Counted from the first letter of the stretch, positions 7,178-14,278 are shown. The stretch: DNA of 16,614 nucleotides from Sutterella sp. (GCA_019418235.1 DYCH01000012.1:1-16614), one strand, 5' to 3'. The notes: generated by a model from the letters alone, not told the origin. Numbers and translations are program-made.

Positions 7178-8446
7178 CTATACCATCACCAATGCCAACG
7201 TAATGACAGAGATGAAGCAGGGGATAGCCGTACGCTTAGCCACTTCAATCGGGTTAGCCATAGCAATACCGCAAACCACCACCATAGCACCAGCGATCGG
7301 GGAGGACGTACGACCCAAGGCACCGGTCAAGAAGGCCAAGCCGCCCAAGTGAGGAATGTCCATACCGAAGTCAGCAGCGTGCGGGGTCACAGCTTCATTG
7401 AAAGCGAACGTAGCAGCGTCACCGGAACCCGTGATCACACCGAGGATCCACGGACCGAGAGAACCACCCCAACGGGCGATTTCATTGGATTCACGCAACA
7501 AGGCAACGAACGTATCGATCAAACCAGCAGAACGCAAGCCGGCAGCGAAAACGCCAGCAGCAATGATGATACCCATGATGTTGCCGTAGCCCTTACCGAG
7601 ACCGTTAAAGAAGCTCTTAGAGAAGTCTTGCGGGTTAACGCGGGTAATGAGCAAGCAGAGGATAGCACCGGAGACCATGGCTTGAGCCACGCCCATCTTG
7701 ATTTGCGGAACAACCGTGTTACCCAAAACCAAGATCACGATCGGGAGCAACGGAACCATAGCGTAGATGAAGTTCGGCTTTTCAACCGTTTCGACCTTGT
7801 CGGAAACGTGAACGTTGATGTTGTCCGTAGCTTGGCCCTTGTCACCAAACATGATGCAAACGAGGAGCAAACCGATGATACCGATTGCGTAGATGATGCA
7901 GCTATACGGCGTATGCAAAGCGATGAAGTCCATGATTTCCATGTTGGAGATCTTGGCGATGTACACGTTGTGTGCAGAGCCCGGGGACACCACACCACCG
8001 TACGTACCCATCATCACGGCAGCAGCAGCGGCAGCCGGCTTAATACCAGCGCGCAACATCACCGGGATCAACGTAGAACCCACAGCAGCAGCCACACCGG
8101 AGGCAGACGGAATAGCAACGTTAATCACCATCGTCACAGCCGTACAAACCGGGATCAAGAAGATGCCCAAGCCACGAATCGGCGTAGCAAGAAGTTGAAC
8201 CAAGTGTTGGTCGCACTTCGTGAAGGAAGAAACATAAGCAAAACCCATGGAAGCACAAATAGCCATAATGAGGCCACCGTTGGTCATGGACTTAGCAAAG
8301 GAGTTAAAGGCATTCATCGGGTCGAGTGAAATACAGCACAAGACCAAACCAGCCGTGAAAAGGACCAAACGCGTTTCGTAGCGCTTAACCAAAGCGACGA
8401 TGGTTAAAACTACCACGACGATCGCGATCCAGTTCAGAATCGTCAT
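7178..8446 (-). CDS. dcuC: C4-dicarboxylate transporter, DcuC family
   Basis: A 422-aa inner-membrane carrier with about 10-12 hydrophobic segments. Characteristic DcuC-family stretches are visible: IPSASG (112-117) and VSPGSAHN (153-160) in the first half, and TGSGDAA (339-345) and GRTSSPIAG (378-386) in the second. Characterised DcuC proteins exchange or export C4-dicarboxylates such as succinate, fumarate and aspartate under anaerobic conditions; this member is slightly shorter than E. coli DcuC (461 aa). The start at 8446 has GGAG (complement of 8455-8458) 8 nt upstream. It lies 113 bp downstream of, and on the same strand as, an M20 amidohydrolase. The substrate may therefore be related to that enzyme's substrate or product, not necessarily succinate. 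Codon use is highly biased, which also creates a long meaningless ORF on the opposite strand and suggests strong expression. Confidence 0.85.
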   Translation of the reverse strand: MTILNWIAIVVVVLTIVALVKRYETRLVLFTAGLVLCCISLDPMNAFNSFAKSMTNGGLIMAICASMGFAYVSSFTKCDQHLVQLLATPIRGLGIFLIPVCTAVTMVINVAIPSASGVAAAVGSTLIPVMLRAGIKPAAAAAAVMMGTYGGVVSPGSAHNVYIAKISNMEIMDFIALHTPYSCIIYAIGIIGLLLVCIMFGDKGQATDNINVHVSDKVETVEKPNFIYAMVPLLPIVILVLGNTVVPQIKMGVAQAMVSGAILCLLITRVNPQDFSKSFFNGLGKGYGNIMGIIIAAGVFAAGLRSAGLIDTFVALLRESNEIARWGGSLGPWILGVITGSGDAATFAFNEAVTPHAADFGMDIPHLGGLAFLTGALGRTSSPIAGAMVVVCGIAMANPIEVAKRTAIPCFISVITLALVMV

Positions 8447-8484
8447 AATAATATCTCCGAGAGAGTAGTTTGAGATGAGGCAAT

Positions 8485-8514
8485 TTTACAGGAATGTGTC
8501 ACATTCCGTTTCAA
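8485..8514 (-). promoter_or_regulatory. dcuC promoter with a dyad operator filling the -35/-10 spacer
   Basis: On the minus strand, TTGAAA (complement of 8509-8514) is separated by 18 nt from TGTAAA (complement of 8485-8490), about 40 nt before the dcuC ATG. The spacer contains a perfect 17-bp dyad, GGAATGTG-T-CACATTCC (8491-8507). A palindrome in this position is a typical repressor operator. The core fits GT-N3-AC as in some GntR-family sites but also resembles other half sites, so the regulator is unknown. Confidence 0.55.
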
Positions 8515-8559
8515 TGTAAACCCTTAATTCTTTAGGTTTCCTTGCTGTAAAACAGAAGT

Positions 8560-9765
8560 TCAGCCCACCTTTGCCAAATGCTCAAGTCGAGTTAAGGTCA
8601 TATTGGTGATAACCGAGACTGCCAACGGCAAAACCTCATCGTTGAAATCAAACTGTTGGTTGTGAAGCGAAACGTTATGATTTTCGTCACGGACACCCAC
8701 ACGAATGATCGAGCCAGGGATCTTTGCCAAGTATTCTGAGAAGTCTTCGGAACTCATAAAAGGTTTTATGATTTTGACGTGATCGTCACCAATTAATTTG
8801 CGAGTTGCCTCAATCGCAGCTTCCGTTTGTTCTTCACTATTAATAACGGAGGCCACGTAGCGCGTGTACTTATAGTCCACTTCGCAATCATTGGCCAAAG
8901 CAATTCCCTTAACAATCTTTTCAATCTTGGCTTCCACCATATCGCGGATTTCCGGCAAGAACGTACGAACGGTACCGCTCAACGTGCATTGGTGAGGCAC
9001 GACATTAAAGGCTTCAAAACGACCGGAGTTGATGGAACAAATCGAAACAACGGCGCATTCAATCGGATCAACCTTACGAGAAACGATGGTTTGCAAAGCC
9101 ATAACAATTTGAGAGGCAACGGGAATCGTATCGATGCCTTGATGCGGACGGCCACCGTGAGTGCCTTTGCCCTTAATGATGATTTGAACGCTGTCAGCTG
9201 CGGCTTGTAAGGGGCCTGCTTTCATGCCGATATCGCCCTTATCGAGGTTGGGCTCTGTGTGACCGCCGTAGATTTCATCAATACCGTACTTTTCAATTAA
9301 ACCGGCATCCACCAAGGTCTTGGCACCGATACCGGTTTCTTCTGCTGCTTGGAAAACAAACACGACTTTACCGGGGAATTCTCGGTGAGAGCTGATATAA
9401 CGAGCTGCGCCCAAAACCCAAGTCATGTGACCGTCATGGCCGCAAGAGTGAGATTTTCCTTCGATTTGACTGGCCCAAGGCTTGCAAGAGCCGTCATTCA
9501 TCGGTAAAGCGTCAATGTCAGTACGAACAGCGATAGTTTTGCCGGGGCGGTTGCCTTCAACGGTAGCAATAACACTACCCTTGACTAGTTCGGTATCAAT
9601 GTCCGTAATCCCCCAAGCTTTTAGGTATTCGCAGATTTTGGAGACGGTACGTTCCGTGTCAAATCCAAGGTCAGGGTGTTGGTGGAAATCATGACGAATT
9701 GCCGTCAATTCATCGGCCCATTGAGCCACACCAGGTAAGAGTTTTTCTTCGCATAAAACGGTCAT
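8560..9765 (-). CDS. M20-family metallo-amidohydrolase (N-acyl amino acid / hippurate hydrolase-like)
   Basis: A 401-aa predicted cytoplasmic dizinc (or Mn) hydrolase cleaving the amide bond of an N-acylated amino acid or peptide-like compound. The M20D motifs are present: AVRTDIDALPM (79-89), metal ligands Cys108 and His110 in SCGHDGH, the Glu142-Glu143 pair with the catalytic base in AAEETG, His169 in GGHTEP, the dimerisation/lid segment GKGTHGGRPHQG (199-210), SSEDFSEYL (338-346) and the late metal ligand His368 in SLHN. Length fits the family (about 370-440 aa). No signal peptide is seen. The start at 9765 is preceded by GAGGTG with a 7-nt spacer. The downstream DcuC-like transporter suggests a two-gene uptake/hydrolysis or hydrolysis/export module. 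The exact substrate (hippurate, aminobenzoyl-glutamate, indole-acetyl or other N-acyl amino acids) cannot be read from sequence. Confidence 0.88.
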   Translation of the reverse strand: MTVLCEEKLLPGVAQWADELTAIRHDFHQHPDLGFDTERTVSKICEYLKAWGITDIDTELVKGSVIATVEGNRPGKTIAVRTDIDALPMNDGSCKPWASQIEGKSHSCGHDGHMTWVLGAARYISSHREFPGKVVFVFQAAEETGIGAKTLVDAGLIEKYGIDEIYGGHTEPNLDKGDIGMKAGPLQAAADSVQIIIKGKGTHGGRPHQGIDTIPVASQIVMALQTIVSRKVDPIECAVVSICSINSGRFEAFNVVPHQCTLSGTVRTFLPEIRDMVEAKIEKIVKGIALANDCEVDYKYTRYVASVINSEEQTEAAIEATRKLIGDDHVKIIKPFMSSEDFSEYLAKIPGSIIRVGVRDENHNVSLHNQQFDFNDEVLPLAVSVITNMTLTRLEHLAKVG

Positions 9766-9793
9766 AAGGACACCTCATAAAAAGAAAAATTAT

Positions 9794-9829
9794 TCGATTC
9801 TAAGCTTAGTGCAATTTTGCACGAATCGA
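9794..9829 (-). promoter_or_regulatory. Nested palindromes between the ATPase stop and the amidohydrolase start
   Basis: Outer arms TCGATTC (9794-9800) and GAATCGA (9823-9829) enclose two adjacent perfect palindromes: TAAGCTTA (9801-9808) and GTGCAA-TT-TTGCAC (9809-9822). As RNA this could form a three-way junction. Beyond it on the minus strand is a T-rich run, so it may end ATPase transcription. Equally, the palindromes may be operators of the amidohydrolase promoter, with TTGCAC as a poor -35. Sequence alone does not decide. Confidence 0.5.
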
Positions 9830-9847
9830 TATAGAGCAGTTTTAACA

Positions 9848-11065
9848 TCAAATGGCCCAAATGCTATGTACTAAAACATTTTTGGCCACATAGTAGGGAA
9901 CATCCGTTTGACAAATGATGACAGATTGACCGACAGGTAGATTTTGTTTTTCGAATGTCGTCAACCATTTTGCATCATGACTGTCCGCCACGGATTTGGA
10001 TTTAATTTCAACTGGGTAGTATTTGCCGTTGGTATGAATAAGCAAATCAATTTCCATGCCTTTGTTGTCTCGGTAGAAATAGAAGTCAGGTTTTTTACCG
10101 TTGTGAGCCCAGCTTTTAATAATTTCCATAACAACAAACGTTTCAAAGAAATTACCTTGATTTGCGTGAGTTTGCATTTCTTCCGGCGTTTGAATGCCTA
10201 ATAAGTGAGCAATCAACCCAGTATCAGTCATGTAAACCTTTGGACTTTTAACTAGTTGCTTATCAATGTTTGAAAAGAAGGGGGGTAACAAAATGATTAG
10301 TCCAGAAGCTTCAGCAATACTTAACCAACGTTTAATCGTCGTTGTCTGCACGCCAGCGGCTTCGGCTAGTGGTTGGAGACGAAGTTCTTGACCGCTTCGA
10401 ATGGCCAGAGCCTTTAAAAACTTTCTAAATTGTATGGTTTTATCAACTTGGGCTAAGGCTGCAACGTCTTTAGACAGGTAGAGGCTCACAAGGGACTCAA
10501 AGAACCAGTCTCGAACTTGAGCGTCTTTATCGACAACGCCAGGCCACGCTCCTTGGAAGATTAGATCCCAGCATTCTTTGCTACTACGAATTGGTAAATT
10601 GGTTTGAAGATTTCCGGGAATAAAGGGAGTTTGCAATAGCCCCTTCCCTTCTCGTTCATAAATTGAAAAGGGGAAGAGATCAAAACTGATTAGGCGCCCA
10701 GGTAACGCTTCCGTGACTTTTGCCATCAATGAAAGTCGTTGTGAGCCACTTATCCAATACTGACCAAATAGATCCGATTGATCAACAGTTTCCTTGAGAC
10801 TTCTAAACAGTTGAGGAGCTAATTGAATTTCATCAATCGTGCTTGGTGCTGGATTGAGTCGGAAAAAGGTTTCTGGGGATTCCGTTGCCGAGAGCAATTG
10901 TCGCGAATTGTCTAAAGTGACATATTGTCTTTGTTTAGAAGCTAAGTGCTCCAATAACGTACTTTTCCCAACTTGACGCATACCAGAAACCATAACCACT
11001 TTAAATGCATCGGAAGCTTTATTGATGATGGGTTCAAGTGTTCGGGGGGTGTATCGTTTTGTCAT
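9848..11065 (-). CDS. AAA-type ATPase with C-terminal DUF4143 domain
   Basis: A 405-aa protein of the widespread but functionally unassigned ATPase/DUF4143 family. Walker A is GMRQVGKST (28-36), Walker B STIDEIQ (75-81), and WISGSQR (104-110) is a sensor-1-like segment. A helix-turn-helix-like stretch follows (about 228-257, LRLQPLAEAAGVQ then TTTIKRWLSIAE). The C-terminal part (334-357) contains GMEIDLLI and PVEIKSK, whose Asp340, Glu353 and Lys355 fit the D...ExK pattern of PD-(D/E)XK nuclease-like folds. DNA binding or cleavage is only inference. I chose the ATG at 11065; a GTG at 11080 in the same frame lacks a Shine-Dalgarno. It sits between tRNA-Leu and the amidohydrolase, is less codon-biased than its neighbours by eye, and has a private promoter with an unusual repeat block. 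All of this suggests an acquired accessory gene. Confidence 0.88.
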   Translation of the reverse strand: MTKRYTPRTLEPIINKASDAFKVVMVSGMRQVGKSTLLEHLASKQRQYVTLDNSRQLLSATESPETFFRLNPAPSTIDEIQLAPQLFRSLKETVDQSDLFGQYWISGSQRLSLMAKVTEALPGRLISFDLFPFSIYEREGKGLLQTPFIPGNLQTNLPIRSSKECWDLIFQGAWPGVVDKDAQVRDWFFESLVSLYLSKDVAALAQVDKTIQFRKFLKALAIRSGQELRLQPLAEAAGVQTTTIKRWLSIAEASGLIILLPPFFSNIDKQLVKSPKVYMTDTGLIAHLLGIQTPEEMQTHANQGNFFETFVVMEIIKSWAHNGKKPDFYFYRDNKGMEIDLLIHTNGKYYPVEIKSKSVADSHDAKWLTTFEKQNLPVGQSVIICQTDVPYYVAKNVLVHSIWAI

Positions 11066-11089
11066 GAGAAAGTCCGCCACTCAGTTAGG

Positions 11090-11142
11090 ATAAAATCTAT
11101 GGTCTATAGTGGATAAAATCCATGGTGCACCATAGATTTTAT
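11090..11142. repeat. Three 14-bp repeats (two direct, one inverted) at the ATPase promoter
   Basis: ATAAAATCTATGGT occurs at 11090-11103, recurs with one change (C for T) at 11113-11126, and appears inverted and exact at 11129-11142. The last two form a 30-bp palindrome with 14 of 15 pairs matched, centred on GGTGCACC (11124-11131). A fourth degenerate core, TCTATAGT (11103-11110), abuts the first. The block begins 25 bp before the ATPase ATG and overlaps its likely -10. Repeated sites here suggest a multi-site operator, possibly bound by the ATPase's own helix-turn-helix segment. Confidence 0.8.
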
Positions 11143-11165
11143 ACTAAAAAAGGATTTTTTGACGA
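11138..11165 (-). promoter_or_regulatory. Probable promoter of the DUF4143 ATPase gene
   Basis: On the minus strand, TCGTCA (complement of 11160-11165; 4 of 6 to consensus) lies 16 nt before TATAAA (complement of 11138-11143; 5 of 6). The -10 overlaps the inverted repeat copy at 11129-11142, and the start point would fall inside the 30-bp palindrome. A protein bound there would be expected to block transcription. Confidence 0.45.
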
Positions 11166-11168
11166 ACG

Positions 11169-11202
11169 AAAAAACGCTCCAAGTTTTCACTCAGAGCGTT
11201 TT
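11169..11202 (-). terminator. Intrinsic terminator after tRNA-Leu
   Basis: On the minus strand a 9-bp perfect stem AAAACGCTC/GAGCGTTTT extends inward through five more pairs (two wobbles) to a GAAA tetraloop, then runs into six Ts (complement of 11169-11174). It begins 6 nt after the encoded CCA and ends the tpiA-secG-tRNA transcript. Confidence 0.9.
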
Positions 11203-11208
11203 GGAATT

Positions 11209-11293
11209 TGGTGCGGCCGATGAGAGTCGAACTCATATGGATTGCTCCGCCACCCCCTCAAGATGGTGCGTCTACCAATTTCGCCACGGCCGC
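11209..11293 (-). tRNA. tRNA-Leu (anticodon GAG)
   Basis: Read on the minus strand, 85 nt including an encoded CCA (complement of 11209-11211) after discriminator A. The acceptor stem GCGGCCG/CGGCCGC is perfect. The D arm carries the typical TTGGTAGA loop. The anticodon arm CCATC-TTGAGGG-GGTGG places GAG at 11257-11259 (complement); it decodes CUC/CUU. A 13-nt variable arm marks a class II tRNA. The T arm ATGAG/CTCAT has loop TTCGACT. It lies 50 nt after secG, as leuU follows secG in E. coli. Confidence 0.96.
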
Positions 11294-11343
11294 AGATTGT
11301 TTTTCTGACCTGCCTGAATCACAGCAAATCAGAGAAACGCATT

Positions 11344-11694
11344 TTAGCGCGGAATTTGGCTCGTTTGGGAATTTTCTGCCGGATTCTTTTGATCTGCGTC
11401 AATGTTTTGCGTGGTTTCCGTGCTCAAAACACCGCTAGCAGGAGCTTGCTTGGTGAAGGCACCGGAACCCAACGTCAAAGCGATGGTAGAAACAAAGAAT
11501 AACGTTGCAGCAATAGCCGTAGAACGAGACAAGAAGTTAGCAGAACCAGAAGCACCGAAAATGGAGCCAGAAGCACCGCTACCGAAAGCAGCACCGAGGT
11601 CGGCACCCTTACCATGTTGCAACAAAACCAAAATGATCACGGCAATCGCGGAGACGATTTGAACCACGATAGCGATAGAGATCAATAACGACAT
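11344..11694 (-). CDS. secG: Preprotein translocase subunit SecG
   Basis: A 116-aa inner-membrane subunit of SecYEG that assists SecA-driven protein export. Two hydrophobic segments (about 3-23 and 55-76) are joined by the conserved cytoplasmic loop LLQHGKGADLGAAFGSGASGSIFG (in part at 24-47), the family hallmark. The second segment is followed by a polar Gln/Asn/Thr-rich tail ending SQIPR, a feature of many proteobacterial SecG proteins. AAAGGAAAG lies upstream of the ATG. The gene follows tpiA after 27 nt and precedes tRNA-Leu by 50 nt, so the three are probably cotranscribed and the tRNA is cut from the message. Confidence 0.95.
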   Translation of the reverse strand: MSLLISIAIVVQIVSAIAVIILVLLQHGKGADLGAAFGSGASGSIFGASGSANFLSRSTAIAATLFFVSTIALTLGSGAFTKQAPASGVLSTETTQNIDADQKNPAENSQTSQIPR

Positions 11695-11721
11695 TTTATT
11701 TGCTTTCCTTTAGTTAACAAC

Positions 11722-12486
11722 TTAAGCAGCTTGCACACATTGGCAAATTGCTAAAAAATCTTCCGCTTTCAACGATGCACCACCAACGAGCGCGCCGTCA
11801 ATATCTTTTTGTGCGAAAAGCTCTGCGGCATTTTTGGCTTTAACACTGCCACCGTAGAGGATTCGAACGCGTTGGCTGGCATCTTCATCGACTTGAGCCA
11901 AAGCAGCACGCAAAGCTTCGTGAACTTGTTGAGCATCTTCAGCTGAAGCGCTCTTACCGGTACCAATGGCCCAAACGGGTTCGTAGGCTAAGGCACCTGC
12001 AACCAACGGCATAATGCCGACGGTATCTAACACGGCTTTTAATTGTGCGGTCACCACTTCAATGGTTTGACCGGCTTCTCTTTGTTCGAGTGTTTCGCCA
12101 ACACAGACAATGGGCATCACACCATGCATAAAAGCGAGGCGAGTCTTGTTGGCAACCGTTTCATCCGTTTCGCCAAAAAGCGTACGACGTTCAGAGTGAC
12201 CCAAAATGACGAGATCACAACCGATGTCCGCTAACATTTCTGCCGAGACTTCACCGGTGTAAGCACCACTTTCATACTCAGCGCAGTTTTCTGCCCCAAC
12301 CATAACGGCACTTTTTGCAAAGCCATCAACAAGTTGCGGTAAATAAACGCTAGGAGCACAAACGGCGACATCACAAGCCAAGCGAGTGCCTCCCATGGAC
12401 GGTAATGCTTCTTCAATCCATTGATTATTGGTTCGAAGATTCCCGTTCATTTTCCAGTTTGCCACGACAAAAGGCTTACGATTCAC
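11722..12486 (-). CDS. tpiA: Triosephosphate isomerase
   Basis: Interconverts dihydroxyacetone phosphate and glyceraldehyde 3-phosphate in glycolysis/gluconeogenesis; cytoplasmic TIM-barrel dimer. Catalytic residues are in place: Asn10 and Lys12 (VANWKMNG), electrophile His97 (ILGHSERR), catalytic Glu169 (AYEPVWAIGTG, with the phosphate-gripping loop 6) and YGGSV at 211-215. I chose GTG at 12486 (254 aa, standard length): it has GAGGA (complement of 12495-12499) 8 nt upstream. A TTG at 12501 in the same frame would overlap that Shine-Dalgarno. It heads the tpiA-secG-tRNA-Leu unit, 97 nt after recJ, with its own promoter. Confidence 0.96.
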   Translation of the reverse strand: MNRKPFVVANWKMNGNLRTNNQWIEEALPSMGGTRLACDVAVCAPSVYLPQLVDGFAKSAVMVGAENCAEYESGAYTGEVSAEMLADIGCDLVILGHSERRTLFGETDETVANKTRLAFMHGVMPIVCVGETLEQREAGQTIEVVTAQLKAVLDTVGIMPLVAGALAYEPVWAIGTGKSASAEDAQQVHEALRAALAQVDEDASQRVRILYGGSVKAKNAAELFAQKDIDGALVGGASLKAEDFLAICQCVQAA

Positions 12487-12521
12487 GGTACGATTCCTCA
12501 AAAATACAGAGAAAGTGCATC

Positions 12522-12550
12522 ATTTTATCGGAAAACCTCCCATAAAACAA
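12522..12550 (-). promoter_or_regulatory. Probable tpiA promoter
   Basis: On the minus strand, TTGTTT (complement of 12545-12550) is spaced 17 nt from TAAAAT (complement of 12522-12527; 5 of 6 to consensus), about 36 nt before the tpiA GTG. The promoter is bracketed by a perfect 9-bp inverted repeat, ACAGAGAAA (12506-12514) and TTTCTCTGT (12559-12567). Confidence 0.55.
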
Positions 12551-12583
12551 TGCCTTAATTTCTCTGTGCCTATCAATCTCGAC

Positions 12584-14278
12584 TTACGACTGCGTTTCAA
12601 TTTGTTCAATGACCAATTGAATGCTTTTGCGCCCCATCCATTCATTGATTTCCGGTCGGTAAGCAAGTCGAGCCCGAGAGGGAATTTCCGCCGCTCTTCG
12701 GAAGAAAATCCCTGTATAGCGAACACCATCCATTTCCAAGAGAAGTTTCAGATGTCCGCCCTTTAATAGTGTCTGATTAATAACTTTAAACTCATTGGCA
12801 AAAAGAGGAGGTAAAAAACCTTGTCCCCAGATTTGCTCATTGATATTTTCAATCAAGTCCAAATTAATTTCGTGAGGTGCAAGTGGTCCATCAACATAAA
12901 CGACCCGTTCGAATGCCTCTTGATCGGTCATCTCCGTGACGACTTGTTCAAATACATCGTTAAATTCTTCTAAACGAGTAGCATCAATGGTAAGACCCGC
13001 CGCCATGGCGTGTCCGCCGAACTTTTTGATAAGACCCGGGGATCGTTTGGTTACGATATCAAGCATGTCTCGTAAATGGACACCTTCAATCGAACGGCCA
13101 GAACCTTTGAGTTCACCATCACCGGCATCGGCAAATGCAATCGTTGGTCGATGCTTACTGTCTTTAATGCGGCTAGCGACAAGCCCAACAATTCCTTGAT
13201 GCCACGTGGGTTCAAAAAGCGTTAACGTATGGCGCTTAGAAACATCAATTTGATTAAGAAGCAATGCGGCATCCCATTGCATGTCTTGCTCTAATTCACG
13301 ACGCTCGCGATTAAAACTTTCGAGTTTCTGAGCATAATCGTGCGCCACTTTGTCGTCGTCACTAATTAAGCATTCAATACCCGCTGTCATCAAATCAAGT
13401 CGACCTGCAGCATTGATGCGTGGCGCAATCACAAAGCCAAAATCTTTGACTTTGGCACAAACACTCGAGCGCCCCGCCACTTCAAATAAGGCCTTAATCC
13501 CTGGATGGGTTCTGCCTGTGCGAATTTTGGCCAAACCTTGTTGTACGAAAATGCGATTGTTGTGGTCTAACTTGACAACGTCTGCGACTGTTCCTAAGGC
13601 AACTAAGTCCACTAATCTATCGAGGCGCGGTTGCGTCTGAGCATCAAAGTGTCCACGGTTTCTCATTTCGGCCCGAAGCGCCAATAAGACGTAGAACATG
13701 ACGCCGACACCAGCCAAATTTTTACTCGGGAAATCGCAATGAGGTGCATTGGGATTGACGATGCAGTCCGCATCAGGCAATTCTTTGCCCGGTAAGTGGT
13801 GATCGGTGATGATGACACCAATGCCCAGTTCACGAGCGTGTTTTACACCTTCAATACTGGCAATGCCATTATCAACCGTAACGATGAGTTTGGGATTCTT
13901 CTCGTTAGCCAAGTCCACAATAGCAGGTGTCAGACCGTACCCATAAACGAATCGATCAGGTACTAAATAATCCACATCAGCGCCCATTGACCTTAGACCA
14001 CGAACGGCTACGGCACAGGCCGTTGCACCGTCACAGTCAAAGTCAGCGACCACCATAATTTTCTTCTTGGCTTCAATGGCATCAGCCAATATGGTGGCGG
14101 CAGCGTTTGTTCCCATTAAGGTGTTGGGCGGTAACATGCCTTTCCAATCACCTTTTAAATCTTGGCAGGTTTCGATGCCACGGGCTGCAAGCACACGAGC
14201 CAGAGCAGGGGAAAAGCCCTCATCGACTAAATTCTGAGCAATGGGGCAGGCATAATCTCGGACAATAAATTGGGTCAT
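12584..14278 (-). CDS. recJ: Single-stranded-DNA-specific exonuclease RecJ
   Basis: A 564-aa 5'-3' single-strand exonuclease acting in RecF-pathway recombination, base-excision and mismatch repair. The DHH-superfamily metal motifs are visible: VADFDCDGA (Asp79, Asp81, Asp83), VTVDNGIA (Asp136) and TDHHLPG (Asp159, His160, His161). The DHHA1 domain ends with GSGRSIEG (392-399) and the GGHAMAAG motif (421-428), followed by the C-terminal OB-type domain. Length is close to E. coli RecJ (577). The ATG at 14276-14278 overlaps the TGA of the upstream gene (14275-14277) as ATGA, so translation is probably coupled and the gene shares that promoter. Confidence 0.96.
   Translation of the reverse strand: MTQFIVRDYACPIAQNLVDEGFSPALARVLAARGIETCQDLKGDWKGMLPPNTLMGTNAAATILADAIEAKKKIMVVADFDCDGATACAVAVRGLRSMGADVDYLVPDRFVYGYGLTPAIVDLANEKNPKLIVTVDNGIASIEGVKHARELGIGVIITDHHLPGKELPDADCIVNPNAPHCDFPSKNLAGVGVMFYVLLALRAEMRNRGHFDAQTQPRLDRLVDLVALGTVADVVKLDHNNRIFVQQGLAKIRTGRTHPGIKALFEVAGRSSVCAKVKDFGFVIAPRINAAGRLDLMTAGIECLISDDDKVAHDYAQKLESFNRERRELEQDMQWDAALLLNQIDVSKRHTLTLFEPTWHQGIVGLVASRIKDSKHRPTIAFADAGDGELKGSGRSIEGVHLRDMLDIVTKRSPGLIKKFGGHAMAAGLTIDATRLEEFNDVFEQVVTEMTDQEAFERVVYVDGPLAPHEINLDLIENINEQIWGQGFLPPLFANEFKVINQTLLKGGHLKLLLEMDGVRYTGIFFRRAAEIPSRARLAYRPEINEWMGRKSIQLVIEQIETQS

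Noticed and set aside
7349..8329. A 326-codon open frame on the plus strand across the DcuC-like gene
   Set aside because: It is antisense to a gene with clear DcuC motifs. Its translation is His/Asp/Arg/Thr-rich low-complexity text with no domain, as expected opposite a strongly codon-biased gene.
8491..8507. An FNR or classical CRP site before dcuC
   Set aside because: The dyad lacks TTGAT-N4-ATCAA, and its half-site spacing (1 nt between 8-bp arms) does not give TGTGA-N6-TCACA.
11090..11142. A short CRISPR array or plasmid-type origin iterons
   Set aside because: Only three copies, one inverted, without unique spacers of constant length, cas genes, a rep gene or DnaA boxes. An operator array fits better.
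11090..11293. An attachment-site repeat of the tRNA-Leu 3' end in the ATPase upstream region
   Set aside because: Only TGGTGC and the palindromic GGTGCACC are shared, six bases with the tRNA end. That is too short for an att site, and no integrase gene is present.
11208..11502. Short plus-strand open frames over tRNA-Leu and the secG end
   Set aside because: They run through the tRNA gene and antisense to secG, and have no homology pattern or ribosome site.
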